In this document: one piece after another, positions 10,700 through 22,386 of the stretch
How positions within the stretch are numbered: position 1 is the stretch's first letter
How the letters are laid out: the number at the start of each line of letters is the position of its first letter
The notes under the pieces: generated by a model
Seen by the model: only the letters and a program-made list of their open reading frames with translations
The model's database searches: none
What the model was told of the DNA's origin: nothing
Made by a program: the position numbers and the translations under genes
NCBI RefSeq assembly: GCF_020360975.1
Contig: NW_025408667.1
Span: 4,216,001-4,280,000 of the forward strand
Length of the DNA: 64,000 nt
Source of the DNA: Hirsutella rhossiliensis
Lineage: Eukaryota > Ascomycota > Sordariomycetes > Hypocreales > Ophiocordycipitaceae
Direction of reading: 5' to 3'

Positions 10700-13600
10700 G
10701 GAAGTAGAGAAGCAGCAGCAGCAGCATCGGACCCAATGAGGGGATAATCAGCATCTCATTGGAGTTTGTGGGAAGGCCCTTGGTTTCTCATGTCTTGGAT
10801 ATATACATATGCGGGCGTCGAGGGATGATGTCGAAAACAGGACCTGGGCTGTAGGAAGGCACAAGGGAAACATGTAACTTGGCTTCAACGGTGAGATACG
10901 TGTTACCTACTTGGCATATAAAGACTGATTCCAAGACACTCGGCTCGGCTCTCCATGGTATGTTGAGAAGCATGCTGCCGGCAGTCCAGTCCGGTGGCGC
11001 GGGCCGGCATGCGGTGCGGGGCCGGCCGGCTTCGCAGACAGACAGACTGCCTGCCAGTTCCCGCTAGCCAAAGGGCTGACGCAGGCGTTGGAACTGACCC
11101 GTCGTGTGCATCCGAGCACAGGCCGTAAGCACCTACTCGGACTCGCTGATTGGGGCTCGGAAGGGCGAGGGCGCTGCACCTGACCAGGCCATGCAGGCGG
11201 GTGGATGAACGTCAGCCCAGTCAAGAGGCTCGTCCAGACTCCAGGCCGCCCCAGGCGAGGTGATGGTGCAGGGGAGAGGTTGGACGAAAGCCTCGTTTTC
11301 GCTGCCTCGCTGTACGGATACTGTATGCATGTATGTATGTATGTGACCAGACTGCTTCGTAAAGGTCAGCCGCTGAAGGACAAGCCATGCTGTGGCAGCT
11401 CTCCAGAACCTGTGCTGTATGCAACGTGCGTGCATGAGGCAGGCAGAAATGACGGGCGACGAAGAAGAGGCGGCGGCGGCGGCGGCGGTGAGTCACGATG
11501 CTTTGCCCACGGCAACGATGACGGGCCCTTGTCCCGCCGTGTGACTGCGGCGGCGGCGTCATCGGACGGCACCGAGGTTGCCGAGGGGGGTGGCCATTTC
11601 CGTGTCCGTGGAATGGCGTTGAAGCAGAAAAGATTCATGGCCGGAGAATCAAACAGAGAGCGAAGAGGATGATGGGTCATCGGTACCGCCAGGTATCCGT
11701 ACCTCGCAGCCCGCTGGAGATGCGAGGTAACTACAGTGGTGTACCTCAATGGATTACTGGCAGTCCCCGCCGTGTGACTTGTCGTGCCACCGCCGCTACA
11801 GTGCGCCCAGTGGTCAAAGCCAGCAGGTAACGGCGTGTCTCGCTCTCTTGTTGGTTGCTGCCGAAGCCATGTAGCCTTGTCATGTTCACCAGCTTTGCCG
11901 TGTAATTTAGGGGGTTTCTTTAACTTGTTATAGTGGTTGGAAAAACATCATAAAGGGGCTTCGCCGCAACATCTCACCGCAGTCTGTCTCCAAAGGGCCT
12001 CGTGCTGCTCTTTTTGATACTACTTGCCCATGTTTAGCTCTGAAATTCTCCTCGGTTTGAGCAAGGATAAAATCCGCCCTCCTCGACCATGGTGTAATTG
12101 GGCTATTCTTATTCTGTCACACACATGAACCAATTTTGCTCGCCAACGATACCAACTCCGTCTTTTTATTGTTTCTCAGACTCGGGATTGTTCCGCAATG
12201 CCACGGGCGCCGGGGGTAACATAATTGCTGCCATCAAACGCAGTCATCCACGGTTGGCCCGCTGCTCATCTCATTGATCATTGAGGCAATCATCTTCTGT
12301 ACACAAACGGCCGTCCCCAACGCTTTACCTCCCTTTTTGGTGCCTCGTTATGATGGATACGCTTAAAGGCGCTCCGTCTCAGTAAGCGTTGCGGACAATG
12401 CATACAATTTCTTCAAGCACAGGGGTCCAAGAGCATGAGAGGACGGCCTTGTTTCCACCCGTCCACCTCGTCCCTGCTTGCATAGACAGCTCACGGCCAC
12501 AAGCCCGAGGCCGTGAGATGGGACGACGCCATGACCTTCCGGAGGGCGGCGGCAACATCCCATATACAATGCAGCCTGAGGGAAATGCCGTGATACAAGT
12601 CGCCTCTGGCAGGACCTTGACATTGACCTTGGGATAGTGAAAATGGATGTTGCATGTGTCAGGGCCCGTGCCGAAGCTCGGGACTAGCGAGCCAGAAAAG
12701 GGCAGACCCATAGCATGGATGAATGACTCTGACCGAGCATGGACGAGCAGCCCCCTGGTCGCCAGAGGGGAGGGTAAGATGACGCCTCATGCACGGCCTG
12801 GCTCGAAACCAAAGGAAGATGGATAGAAATGGTTCTGTCTTTGAATCTACTTTGTTCGCCGGCTGACTGAGATATCGATGGGCAGCACCTCGAGGCACTG
12901 GCTGGCTGTACGGCACTGTAGTTTTACAGTAGGTAGTGCTACAGGCAGGCCTTGGCGCTGGCGGCGAGCCTCGGACCCCTACGCCGCCAGTCGGTCATGT
13001 GCCCACTGCAAAGACCAGCAATTAGCCCTACTCCGCATCCCTAGCGAGGTACTTCTTCCTTCAGCCGGTGTGATGGCTCTGGCCAGGTACCGCCCTATCG
13101 AACCCGGCCGAATGCAATACCTCTTCGTACTTGACCTACTTGGCAGGTCCGAGGCACTCGTGCCTACCAACTTTTATACTTTGCCCGGCCCGCGTCTTCT
13201 CCCATCCGCGCCCTCCTCTCCTCTCTCCCGCTCCCTCTCTCTCGCCCCTTGACGCCCCCCCCTCCGTCTACCATCTCCCCATCTCTTTTCTTTTGCTCTT
13301 CCCCTCACCATCCCCTCTCCGCCTCCGGTCCCCGCCTCGCCTCGCCGACGCCTGCCCGCCCGCCTGTGCTCCTTGATTCGACCGGTGGCCTGGGAGGCAT
13401 CGGGAAATCGATCAGCAACGAGGGCAATATCGGAAATAAGCACCGGCCCGTCCAGCAGCGCATTTGGCCGGCACAAGGATCCTGTCTCAATATTCTTATC
13501 CTTCCTCGCTCCCCCGCCGCGCCGGCTTCCGGGCCCCGATATCGATACAGCCCTCGACGTGACGCCCTCTTCCAATTCCTCGACGGGCACGCGATCTGCG

Positions 13601-13874
13601 ACATCAACATCAGGCCTCCCTTTGCCCAGAGATAGAGAACCTTCTCCCTCTCCCTCTCTTCTTCCTCTCTTCTCTCTCACTCTTGCCCGTCGGCCTCCAT
13701 CTCCGACTCTTACCCAAGGCTACCAGCACCATCGTCACCGCCGGCCGTCGACTCTTCGTCTCCGCCCCTGCACGACCAGCCACACCGGCTCCTACAACCT
13801 GACAGTACATGCACGCGTCTCTGCCACCGCATGCTACGAGACGGACCGTGGCATCCCCGACTTCGGCGCTGACC
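10700..13874. promoter_or_regulatory. Upstream region / long 5' leader of the ABC transporter gene
   Basis: No gene could be supported in this 3.2 kb. It contains a (TGTA/ATGT)n run near 11322-11342, a GGC-rich run near 11468-11487, and strongly pyrimidine-rich tracts at about 13195-13340 and 13630-13690 of the kind seen before transcription starts in filamentous fungi. Its 3' portion is probably transcribed leader of the ABCC gene. Confidence 0.5.
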
Positions 13875-16800
13875 ATGGGTGCTTTCGCCCACTGCTCGCC
13901 GCCGATATGGCGGGTAGATGACCTCACCTCGTGCTTCCAACAAGAGTTTGTCCTCCCACACTCGTCCTCCCCTCACCCCAAGCCCCCCCTGGTCCATGAC
14001 CCGTCGATCCATGCATTGGCGCCGCCGCCCCCCGGCCTATGCGTGGCCATGCACGGCGCACGCTGCTGACTGAGATCCCGGCAGCTACCTCAAAATCCTC
14101 CTCCCGCTCATCGTCATCGCCCTCTCAGTCGCCCGCCTCGCCTGGTCCGCCGTCGCCCGCGCCATCACCCATCGAGATGCCCGGGGCTACCGACCCTTGG
14201 CCAGCGAGCATCGCGCCGACCCAGATCACACCGGCCTGCCTCCGGACACCTCGCCCGCCGATTCCGACGACGATGACGAGCAACATCTCGAAATCAATGC
14301 CGGCAGGCTGGCCCTGGCCAAGACTGCGAGCAGGGGCTCCATTGTCCAGGCCGACACCCCGGCTGGCCAACGTCTGTCTACGACTGTCGAGGAGCTGGCA
14401 ATCATTGGCCTCGTCGTCGTCAATGTCATCGCCGCCATCACGGGCGCCTACGGTGCCGCCGGGCGCGGTAGCCTCGCCGCCGCCGCGGGCCTCCTCACCT
14501 GGATTTACACACTCATCCTCGCCTCCCTCCGCCTCTTCCTCGGCAGGTCCAAGTGGCGCATCCCTCGCCTCTGGAACCACACGGCCTCCATTTACGGCCT
14601 CAATTGGCTCTTGGACATTCTCATCTTCCGCTCCGTCATTATCCACCCCAGCTCGCGTCTAACCCAGGTCCTCGTCATCCTCGAGTTCGCCCTCGTCACC
14701 CTGCTCTTCGGCATGGCTCTGACTACTAGGAAGGGAAACAAGACTGTGCTTTTGGAGTGGGAGGACGGTATCGAGCCGTCCCGCGAGCCTCTTGCCAGCC
14801 TCTTCTCCCTCGCCACCTTCTCCTGGGTCGACGCCATCGTGTACCAGGGCTGGAAGACGACGATGGAGATGGACCATGTTTGGAACCTGCTGCCCAAGGA
14901 CAAGGCTGCCGCCGTCATCGCCGACTACAGACAGCTCAAGAGGACGGGTGCCCTGGCTTGGCATCTGCTCAAGTTCTTCAAGGGCATGCTCCTCTTCCAG
15001 TGCTTCATGGCCTTTGTCTCGGGCCTCTTCACCTTTGCGCCCACTCTCCTGCTGAGGGCTATTCTCGAGTACGTGGAGCAGCCGGACCGCGCGCCCGTCA
15101 ACGTCCTCTGGCTCTACGTCATCGCTCTGCCCGTCCTCGACACCATCCGCTCTTACGCCGACGGCATGGCTCTGTGGACTGGCCGCAAAATTTGCATTCG
15201 AGTCCGCGCCATCATTGTTGGCGACATCTACGCCAAGGCGTTGCGCCGCAAGGCTGCCGCGGGTAGGGACAAGGTTCTGCTCGACAACAAACCCGCTCAG
15301 CCCAAGAAGGAGGACGACTCGGACGGCGACAGCGCCGCCGCCAAGATCAAGAGCGCTCTCGGCATAGGAAAGAAGAAGAACAAGAGCGTGGCCAGCGACA
15401 CCGAGTCAGCTAACAGCGTCGCCAGGGAGGGTCAAGACGCCAAGCCTTCGCGCGATGACGAGCAGGCCAACCTGGGCACCATCATCAACCTCATGTCCGT
15501 CGACAGCTTCAAGGTCTCGGACGTCACTGCGTACCTACACTTCCTATGCGCCGCGGCCCCGACCCAGCTCGTCGTCTGTGTTGTCTTGCTTTGGCAGGTC
15601 ATGGGTCTCAGCGCCATTCCGGGTCTCATCGTCATGGCCCTGCTCCTCCCAGTTAACTACTTCATCGCCAGGGGCTTCAACATCACCTCCAAGAACATCA
15701 TGGCCGCCACGGACAAGCGCATCAACGTGACAAACGAGGTCCTCCAGAATATCCGCATCATCAAGTACTTTGCCTGGGAAGAGCGCTTTGGTCGCATCAT
15801 CGACGAGAAGCGCCGGGTCGAGCTCGCCGCCCTGCGATCCCGGTTCATCCTCTGGGCTGTGGCCGTGGCCACCTGGAACTCGGTCCCCGTACTCATCACC
15901 TTCTTCTCCTTTTTCGTCTACACCGTCATCGAGAAGAAGCCGCTGTACCCCTCGGTCGCTTTCACCGCCATCTCGCTCTTCATGCTCCTGCGCGTGCCGC
16001 TCGACCAGCTGGGCGACATGTTTGCCCACGTGCAAGAGTCCAAGGTATCGATTGACCGTGTCGAGGAGTTTTTGAACGAGGAGGAGACAGAAAAATACGA
16101 GCAGCTGGGTCAGGACAATGTGGATGAGGACGGCGTCAAGCACATCGGCTTTCGAGGCGCGACGCTCATCTGGGGCGGTAGGGAGTCGGTGGCCGATGAT
16201 GGCTCGCGGGCCTTCCGCCTACTCGACATGGACATTGATTTCCGGATAGGCAAACTCAACATCATTGCCGGCCCCACGGGATCCGGCAAGACGTCGATGC
16301 TCATGGGGCTCCTGGGCGAGATGACCCTCATGGAGGGCAAGGTGTTTTGCCCTGGCGGTCGGAGCCGCGAGGAAGTCTGGCCCGATCCCGAGACGGGTCT
16401 AGCCGACACGGTGGCGTACGTTGCGCAGGCGGCTTGGCTCGTCAACGCCAACATCCGCGACAACATCTTGTTCGCGGCGCCGTACGACGAGCAGCGATAC
16501 AAGGACGTGGTGGTTGCCTGCGCCCTCGAGCGCGATCTCGAGGTGCTGGACCACGGCGACGACACCATGGTGGGAGAAAAGGGCATCACCCTGTCGGGTG
16601 GCCAGAAGCAGCGCATCTCGCTCGCCCGGGCCCTCTACTCCAACTCGGCACACATACTGATGGACGACTGCCTGAGCGCCGTCGACTCCCACACCGCTCA
16701 GTGGATCTTCACAAACTGCATCAAGGGGCCGCTCATGCGGAACCGCACCTGCATCCTGGTGACGCACAACGTGCAGCTCTGCGTCCCGTCGGCCGACTAC

Positions 16801-19035
16801 GTCATCATGCTCGACAACGGCCGCGTCACCGCCCAGGGCCCCGCGCAGGAGGTCATGGACTCGGGCAAGCTCGGCGAGGATATTCTCAAGTCACGCCCCC
16901 CTTCGGCCGTTGCCTCGCGCGTGCCCTCGCGCGTGCCCTCGAGCGTTGGGGACGCCGAGACCATGGTCAACAGCAACATGAACACCATGAACAGCGTCGC
17001 CATCTCCAAGAAGGTGAAGCCGAAGAAGGCTCAGCTGGACCCCATGGACGAGGGCAAGGCCACCGGGTCTGTCAAGTGGCCCGTCATGAAGCTCTACCTC
17101 TTATCCATGGGACCCATTTGGTTCTGGGTCGTCGCCCTGATCGTCTTCATACTGCAGCAGCTGTCCACTGTCGCCACCAACTTCTGGGTGCGACAGTGGG
17201 CCAACATGTATGTCCAGGAACAGGAGACGGACATTGCCATGAGCTCCCTGTCGCGCTCGTACGGCGGCGAGGTCGTGGGCAAGGGCACCTGGGCGAGCAT
17301 CGCGCGGCTCGGCAGCGCCTCAAGCTCGCAAGCGCCCGAGGATGTGCCCGAGGTCAACGTGGCGTTTTACTTGACCGGTCTCGCTGTTATTGGCGCGGCC
17401 GGCGCCTTGGCGGCCCTTGTCCGGGACGTCTGGATCTTCTTTGGCTCGCTCACGGCATCGCGACGTCTCCACAATCGTCTGATGGCGGCGGTCACGAGAG
17501 CAAAGTTCAAGTTCTTTGACGTGACGCCGCTCGGCCAGCTGATGAACCGCTTTAGCAAGGACCTCGAGGCCGTTGACCAGGAGATTGCGCCCGTGGCGAT
17601 TGGCGTCATGTCCTGCGCCCTTTCGCTCGTCGTAACAGTCATACTGATTGCCGTCATCACCCCCGGCTTCCTCGTCGCCGCTCTCTTCATATCCGGCCTC
17701 TTCTACTTTGTCGCCACGCTGTACCTGCGCGCGTCGCGCGACCTCAAGCGTCTCGAGTCGGTGCAGCGCAGCCCGCTCTTCCAGCAGTTTGGCGAGACGC
17801 TCAGCGGCATGACGACGATCCGCGCCTACGGCGACGAGCGCCGCTTCATCCGGGACAACCTCGCCAAGGTTAACACGCAGAGCCGCCCGTTCATCTACCT
17901 GTGGGCCTGTAACAGATGGCTCGCATTCCGCGCCGACGCGCTCGGCAACATGGTGTCGTTCTTTGCGGGCGCCTTCATCATCCTGAAGCTGGGCAAGATT
18001 GACGCCGGTGCTGCAGGCATCTCGCTCAGCTACGCCATGAACTTTACGGAGAACATCCTTTGGCTGGTGCGCCTCTACGGCATGAACGAGCAGAACATGA
18101 ACGCCATGGAGCGCGTCAAGGAGTACCTGGACCTGGAGCAGGAGGCGGCTCCGGTGGTGGAGGGGAAGCGTCCGCCCGAGTCGTGGCCGGACGAGGGCAA
18201 CGTCGAGTTTGTCGACTACTCTACGCGGTATCGCACCGATCTCGACCCCGTGCTCCGGGGCATCTCGCTCAAGATTCAGGCCAAGGAGAAGGTGGGCATC
18301 GTGGGGCGCACGGGCGCCGGCAAGAGCTCGCTGGCGCTGGCCATTTTCCGGGCGCTCGAGGCGGAGAAGGGCCGGGTTGTGATTGACGGGATCGACATTA
18401 GCCAGATTGGGCTGCGAGACTTGCGGGAAAAGATAACGATAGTGCCCCAGGATCCGACGCTGTTCATGGGCACGATACGGACCAACCTGGATCCGTTTGA
18501 CCAGTACACGGATGAGCAGGTGTTTGAGGCGCTGCGGCGGGTGCAGCTTATTGGGCCCAACGAGGCGGTGGCGGGCATGCGCGTTTCGTCGGCGCCGTCG
18601 GTGGCGACGAACAAGAACGTGTTTCTGGACCTCTCGTCGCCGGTGTCGGAGTCGGGATCGAATCTGTCGCAGGGGCAGCGGCAGTTGCTGTGCCTGGCGC
18701 GAGCGATGCTGAAGAAGCCGACGGTGCTGGTGATGGACGAAGCGACGGCGTCCATCGACTACAGCACTGACTCGAAGATCCAGGAGACGATACGGGAGCT
18801 GACGGGCACGGTGATTACGATTGCGCATCGGCTGCAGACGATTGTCGACTACGACAAGGTGCTGGTGCTGGACAGGGGCGAAGTGGTCGAGTACGGGCAT
18901 CCGTGGGAGCTGATGAGCAACGAGGAAGGGTCGTTCCGCAGCATGTGCGAGATGAGCGGAGAGCTGGACATGCTGCTCAAGGCGGCCAAGCGGAAATGGG
19001 ATGAGGGGCGGCTTGTCGATGTTGAGGAGAGGTAG
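13875..19035 (+). CDS. Full-length ABCC-type (MRP/bile-acid-permease-like) ABC transporter
   Basis: Two exons. Exon 2 (14085-19035) is certain: 1650 open codons after an acceptor preceded by GCTGACT. Exon 1 starts at an ACCATGG at 13875 (an upstream in-frame ATG lies at 13809). Its donor is uncertain; a phase-matched site is at 13964, giving about 1679 residues. Order: TMD0 beginning CSPPIWRVDDLTSCFQ, TMD1, NBD1 (Walker A GPTGSGKTS at 16270, signature LSGGQKQR at 16591, Walker B ending MDD), a linker with RVPSRVPSS, TMD2, and NBD2 (Walker A GRTGAGKSS at 18304, signature LSQGQRQ at 18664, Walker B VLVMDEA). NBD1 has Asp where NBD2 has the catalytic Glu, as is normal for ABCC proteins with one degenerate ATP site. 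Family role: ATP-driven transport of conjugated or amphipathic organic anions, often at the vacuole; substrate unknown. The exon-1 boundary is the weak point. Confidence 0.92.
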
Positions 19036-19526
19036 GAGGAGGATGAGTCTCTTCTTGGCGTCTGGTCTCATGTGGAGTGGAGCTGGCATATTGCATTCTT
19101 GGACTAGAGAAATGCGTGCGCGCATTGGCCAAGACCAAAATACATACAGTCAGAGCTGTCTGTTTGTGCGAAGAGGGGAGTTGAGTATTTGTCCCGTGAT
19201 GATGGACAGGTAAGTTAGGAGGGTAACGATGACACGACCCATGATGCCCTCACTAATGCTCCACTTTAGTGAGACTGGGGAGAGTGGGTGGCTTAGACGG
19301 TGGCGGTGCGAGGCATTGTCTGGCTGGACCCTTGTACGTACAGTAGCGAGCGGGCAGCAGGTTTCTGTGACGCTCCTCGTCTCCACATCGCAGGCGTCCT
19401 TCTTCACCTCTGTGGACTCATTCCCTGCTCGTCGTCTGTCATCACTATCCCCGCTCATCTTCACTTTCGCGTACTTGATCTCCTACTCACCATCGACCCT
19501 GCATCGTCGGCTTCTGCTCATCCAGC
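19036..19526. other. Spacer between ABC transporter and unknown conserved gene
   Basis: About 490 bp holding the ABC 3' UTR and the promoter and leader of the next gene. Nothing else is recognisable. Confidence 0.6.
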
Positions 19527-20774
19527 ATGGGCAATGTCGAACCGCTCCCCTCTCCCAAGCCACCTCTCTCTCCGCTCCAAGAGTCCCGCAGCGCCATCTC
19601 TCTCCAGACAACGGCAGCTGCTCCGTCGTCGTCCTCGGTCGCCGCCGCCGCTGTACCGCATGGCCATGAGTCGCTAAGCCGGTACTTCGACGACCCGATA
19701 CAAGGCGAATATGACAACGACGACCTGCCACCGCTCTACAGCGAACACGCGGAAACCGACGCCGCCGACAGCGCGCCCGTCAATCCCCTCATTCCCAGAG
19801 GCGGCGACCAGCTCGTCCAGCCGTTTGGGCACGACGGCGGCGGCACGACGGCTTACTATCTCGACCCGCGGCTCGACTCGGACCCGTCCTTTCTCATCGA
19901 CCATATTCAACGCCTGGCTGCCGTGCCGCCCCGGCCTTTTGTCCGCCTCCGCGGCACGCACAGGGAGCGCCAGCGTGGCCGAGACAAGGACCGGCACGGC
20001 GCCGATCAGGTCGTCGACTTTGACATCCGCATCGAGCTGACGCACCTGCTCTACACCGACATCACTCGCCAGCAGGCCTGGCGCGGCCTCGTCACCGCCG
20101 GCAACTTGGAAAAGGTCCGTCGCGGCACCGTCTTTGCCGAGCGCGCACCCGGCTTCGGTGGCGCGGCCGAAGAGGGTGTCCCGGGCCTCGAGCAGTGGTG
20201 CCACCGCTTCTGCGCCAGCCCCGCCGGCCTCAAGTGCTTCACCCTGGAGCGGCGGGTGCTGGGCTGGGACTGGGACCTGCTGAGACGGCGCCTCGAGGCC
20301 CTGGTACGCGCGACAAACTACCGCGGCCACGCCGTCGTCAGCTTCCCCGTGCGCGACGCCCGCGTCGACGTGTACAACGATTGCCGCACCAACCGGTGGC
20401 GCCTAACGGGCCGCATCCGCTTCCTCTTCTACGCCACGTTTCTCTTCCTGTTGACCTGGCCGTGGCTGCTGCTGCGCACGCGCCGCTGGGAGACGGTTGC
20501 GGCCGAGTGGCATGCCAGCCAGCCGACGAGCGTGCCCGGGCGCAGGCGGTACGCGGCGGGCATGGGCGAGGAGCAGTGGTACAGCCTGTGGGCCACGGCG
20601 ATCCAGAGGGCCATGCTCGAGCGCAGGGACTGCGAGCTGGATCGCGGGGACCTGGAGAGAGCGCAAGGCGAGACAGTGGTGAGCGAGGGGGGTTGGACGG
20701 GGGTTGTCAGGGCGGGGATTGAGGCCATGGGCACGGTGAATCGATCGTTTGGATGGGGAGGGGATCAGTGTTGA
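19527..20774 (+). CDS. Conserved fungal protein of unknown function, one membrane segment
   Basis: Intronless 415-codon frame from ATG at 19527. The N-terminus (1-50) is Ser/Pro/Ala-rich and disordered. It is followed by an acidic stretch around FDDPIQGEYDNDDLPPLY (about 54-71), a region with YYLDPRL and FDIRIELTHLLYTDI, and a single strong hydrophobic helix RFLFYATFLFLLTWPWLLL (about 295-313) flanked by Arg residues. A short C-terminal domain rich in Trp and Glu follows. I recognise the overall pattern as a protein widespread in Pezizomycotina but know no experimental function. A tail- or single-pass-anchored membrane protein is the likeliest topology. It lies in the same direction as the ABC transporter, 490 bp downstream; co-function is not implied. 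Codon use matches its neighbours, so this is a real gene. Confidence 0.8.
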   Translation: MGNVEPLPSPKPPLSPLQESRSAISLQTTAAAPSSSSVAAAAVPHGHESLSRYFDDPIQGEYDNDDLPPLYSEHAETDAADSAPVNPLIPRGGDQLVQPFGHDGGGTTAYYLDPRLDSDPSFLIDHIQRLAAVPPRPFVRLRGTHRERQRGRDKDRHGADQVVDFDIRIELTHLLYTDITRQQAWRGLVTAGNLEKVRRGTVFAERAPGFGGAAEEGVPGLEQWCHRFCASPAGLKCFTLERRVLGWDWDLLRRRLEALVRATNYRGHAVVSFPVRDARVDVYNDCRTNRWRLTGRIRFLFYATFLFLLTWPWLLLRTRRWETVAAEWHASQPTSVPGRRRYAAGMGEEQWYSLWATAIQRAMLERRDCELDRGDLERAQGETVVSEGGWTGVVRAGIEAMGTVNRSFGWGGDQC

Positions 20775-21216
20775 GTGGCGGTTGATTCATTGTGCTTCAC
20801 TCTCTTCTTATCTCACACTGTTTTGGGCAACATGTTTTTGGGGTAACGGGCGTTGGGATCAAGACGGCTTGAGGCAGGCGAGGTGTCTTCATGCTGTAAC
20901 GGGCCGTGGATTGTATGATTGCTTTCTGGCTTGTCGAGTACAAATCTGAACGTGATACGAGAACATTGTGGCAATTAGGGGTTGTTTATAGAGTAAACTT
21001 GGGACATGTTTCGACGGGGCCTATGCCTAATACCCTAGACGACAGATGGTGCCCAACACGTGACCACTTGCTTGCTAATGGAATCGACCGCCCACGACCT
21101 CGCGGTTGATAAGAGACGGCTAATTAAAGCATCAGGCCCCGACGCCATTCTCTCATTCTCTTTGTCCCCTCTCTCTCCTCCCTCGCGGCCTAAGAGGAGG
21201 ACGAACTCGCTCGCAG
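20775..21216. other. Spacer with promoter of the adaptin-binding gene
   Basis: About 440 bp. A CT-rich stretch (21148-21188, TCTCATTCTC... type) sits just before the start codon. No other feature is seen. Confidence 0.55.
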
Positions 21217-22386
21217 ATGCAGGTCTCCAACCCGAAACGGGTCCTGGCCGTGAGCCTGGCCAACGAGGCCAACCACCTGAGCCGCGTCATCAGAGGTGCA
21301 AGCCCGCCCTGGTTCCCGGACGCAACGAAGCGCCCCTTGCTTGCCTGACTGACACGGGCACCTCGGCACACAGATCTCTCGGGCTCGGCCCCGGGCCCCG
21401 CGTCCACGTCCCTGGCCGGCACGACGCACCACGTTGCCTTCGAGACGCAGTACTACAAGGCCTCGGTCCCCGTCTGGCTGGACCTCATCGCCTCGCCCGC
21501 CGAGTGGGCCGAGTCGTTCCTCTCCGACGAGGCCAGCGAGGTCCTGGCCGTGCTCGGGGGGCTTGTTGTTGTCTTCGCGCTCCCTGCTGCGGGGGCGTCT
21601 GGCGACGAGCTGCGCCTGCTGATAGAGCATGTCGGTCGCGTTGTGAATATGGGCCTTGGCGGGTGGGAGTGGGAGGGCGTGCGGCTTGCTGTGGGCGTGG
21701 GCGAGGATGCGGCTGATGACTGGGATGAGCTCTGTGCCGAGGCTGGGCTTGAGTTTGTCCAGGTCGGTGTCGGGCAGCAGCAGCAGCGCGGCCTCAATGA
21801 GTTTGGAGGTATGTCTCACTCGATTCTTCCTGGAGGAACGGCAGTTCCTCTTTTGCACCGTGGGCTCGCTCACATGCGCCTCGCAGAACGGATTGGCATG
21901 GCCCGCGTCAAGGAGGCTCTCGAGTCCAACGACTGGGCCCAGACGGACAGCCCTTCCCTCTCCGACTTTGGCGACTTTGAATCCGGATCGGACGGACACC
22001 CCGAAGCCAACAACGTCGACTTTGACCCAGAAACCCTCGACTTTGGCTTCGACAGGGCCGACTTTGAGGGGCTTAGGAGGGCCATCTGGAGCGCAGGGCA
22101 ACGGGACAGCCCTGCCGCTGAGACTGCCGGGGCGAGCACCCGGGAGGCGAAAGCGGACGATGTTGCGCGAGACGACGACGGCGCCTCTGCAGAGGACACG
22201 AGTCTCCAAGGGGGGCCTTGCGTTGATGAAGGCGACGAGGCCGAGGTCGACGGCGACGACGTGCTTAAGCTAGAGAGGATGACGAGGAAGCTCCAGGCTG
22301 TGAGGGACGCGGGGGCAGGCATGGGCGAGGCGCAGAGGAAGAAAATGGCGGCGCGGGCCGTTGCGGAGGCCATGAAGGAGTTATGA
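21217..22386 (+). CDS. irc6: Irc6/p34-type alpha- and gamma-adaptin-binding protein
   Basis: Three exons fit by phase: 21217-21295, 21374-21808 and 21887-22386, giving 337 residues. The N-terminus NPKRVLAVSLANEANHLSRV matches the GTPase-like fold of the family, and the exon 1/2 join yields RVIRDLSGSAPG. Also typical are PVWLDLIASPAEW, the hydrophobic strand LGGLVVVFALP, an acidic disordered middle, and a C-terminal helix with MTRKLQAVRDAGAGMGEAQR and a KMAARAVAEAMKEL-like end. In yeast and animals (Irc6, AAGAB/p34) the family binds clathrin adaptor complexes AP-1 and AP-2 and supports vesicle coat assembly. No membrane segment or signal peptide is visible, consistent with a cytosolic chaperone-like regulator. 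The middle region is divergent, as usual. The family call is confident; adaptor specificity is not readable. Confidence 0.86.

Noticed and set aside
17320..19125. 601-codon open frame on the minus strand antisense to the ABC transporter
   Set aside because: It mirrors the coding frame of NBD2 and TMD2; the strong third-position GC bias of the real gene keeps the opposite frame free of stops. Its composition (His/Arg/Leu-rich, no motifs) is that of a shadow.
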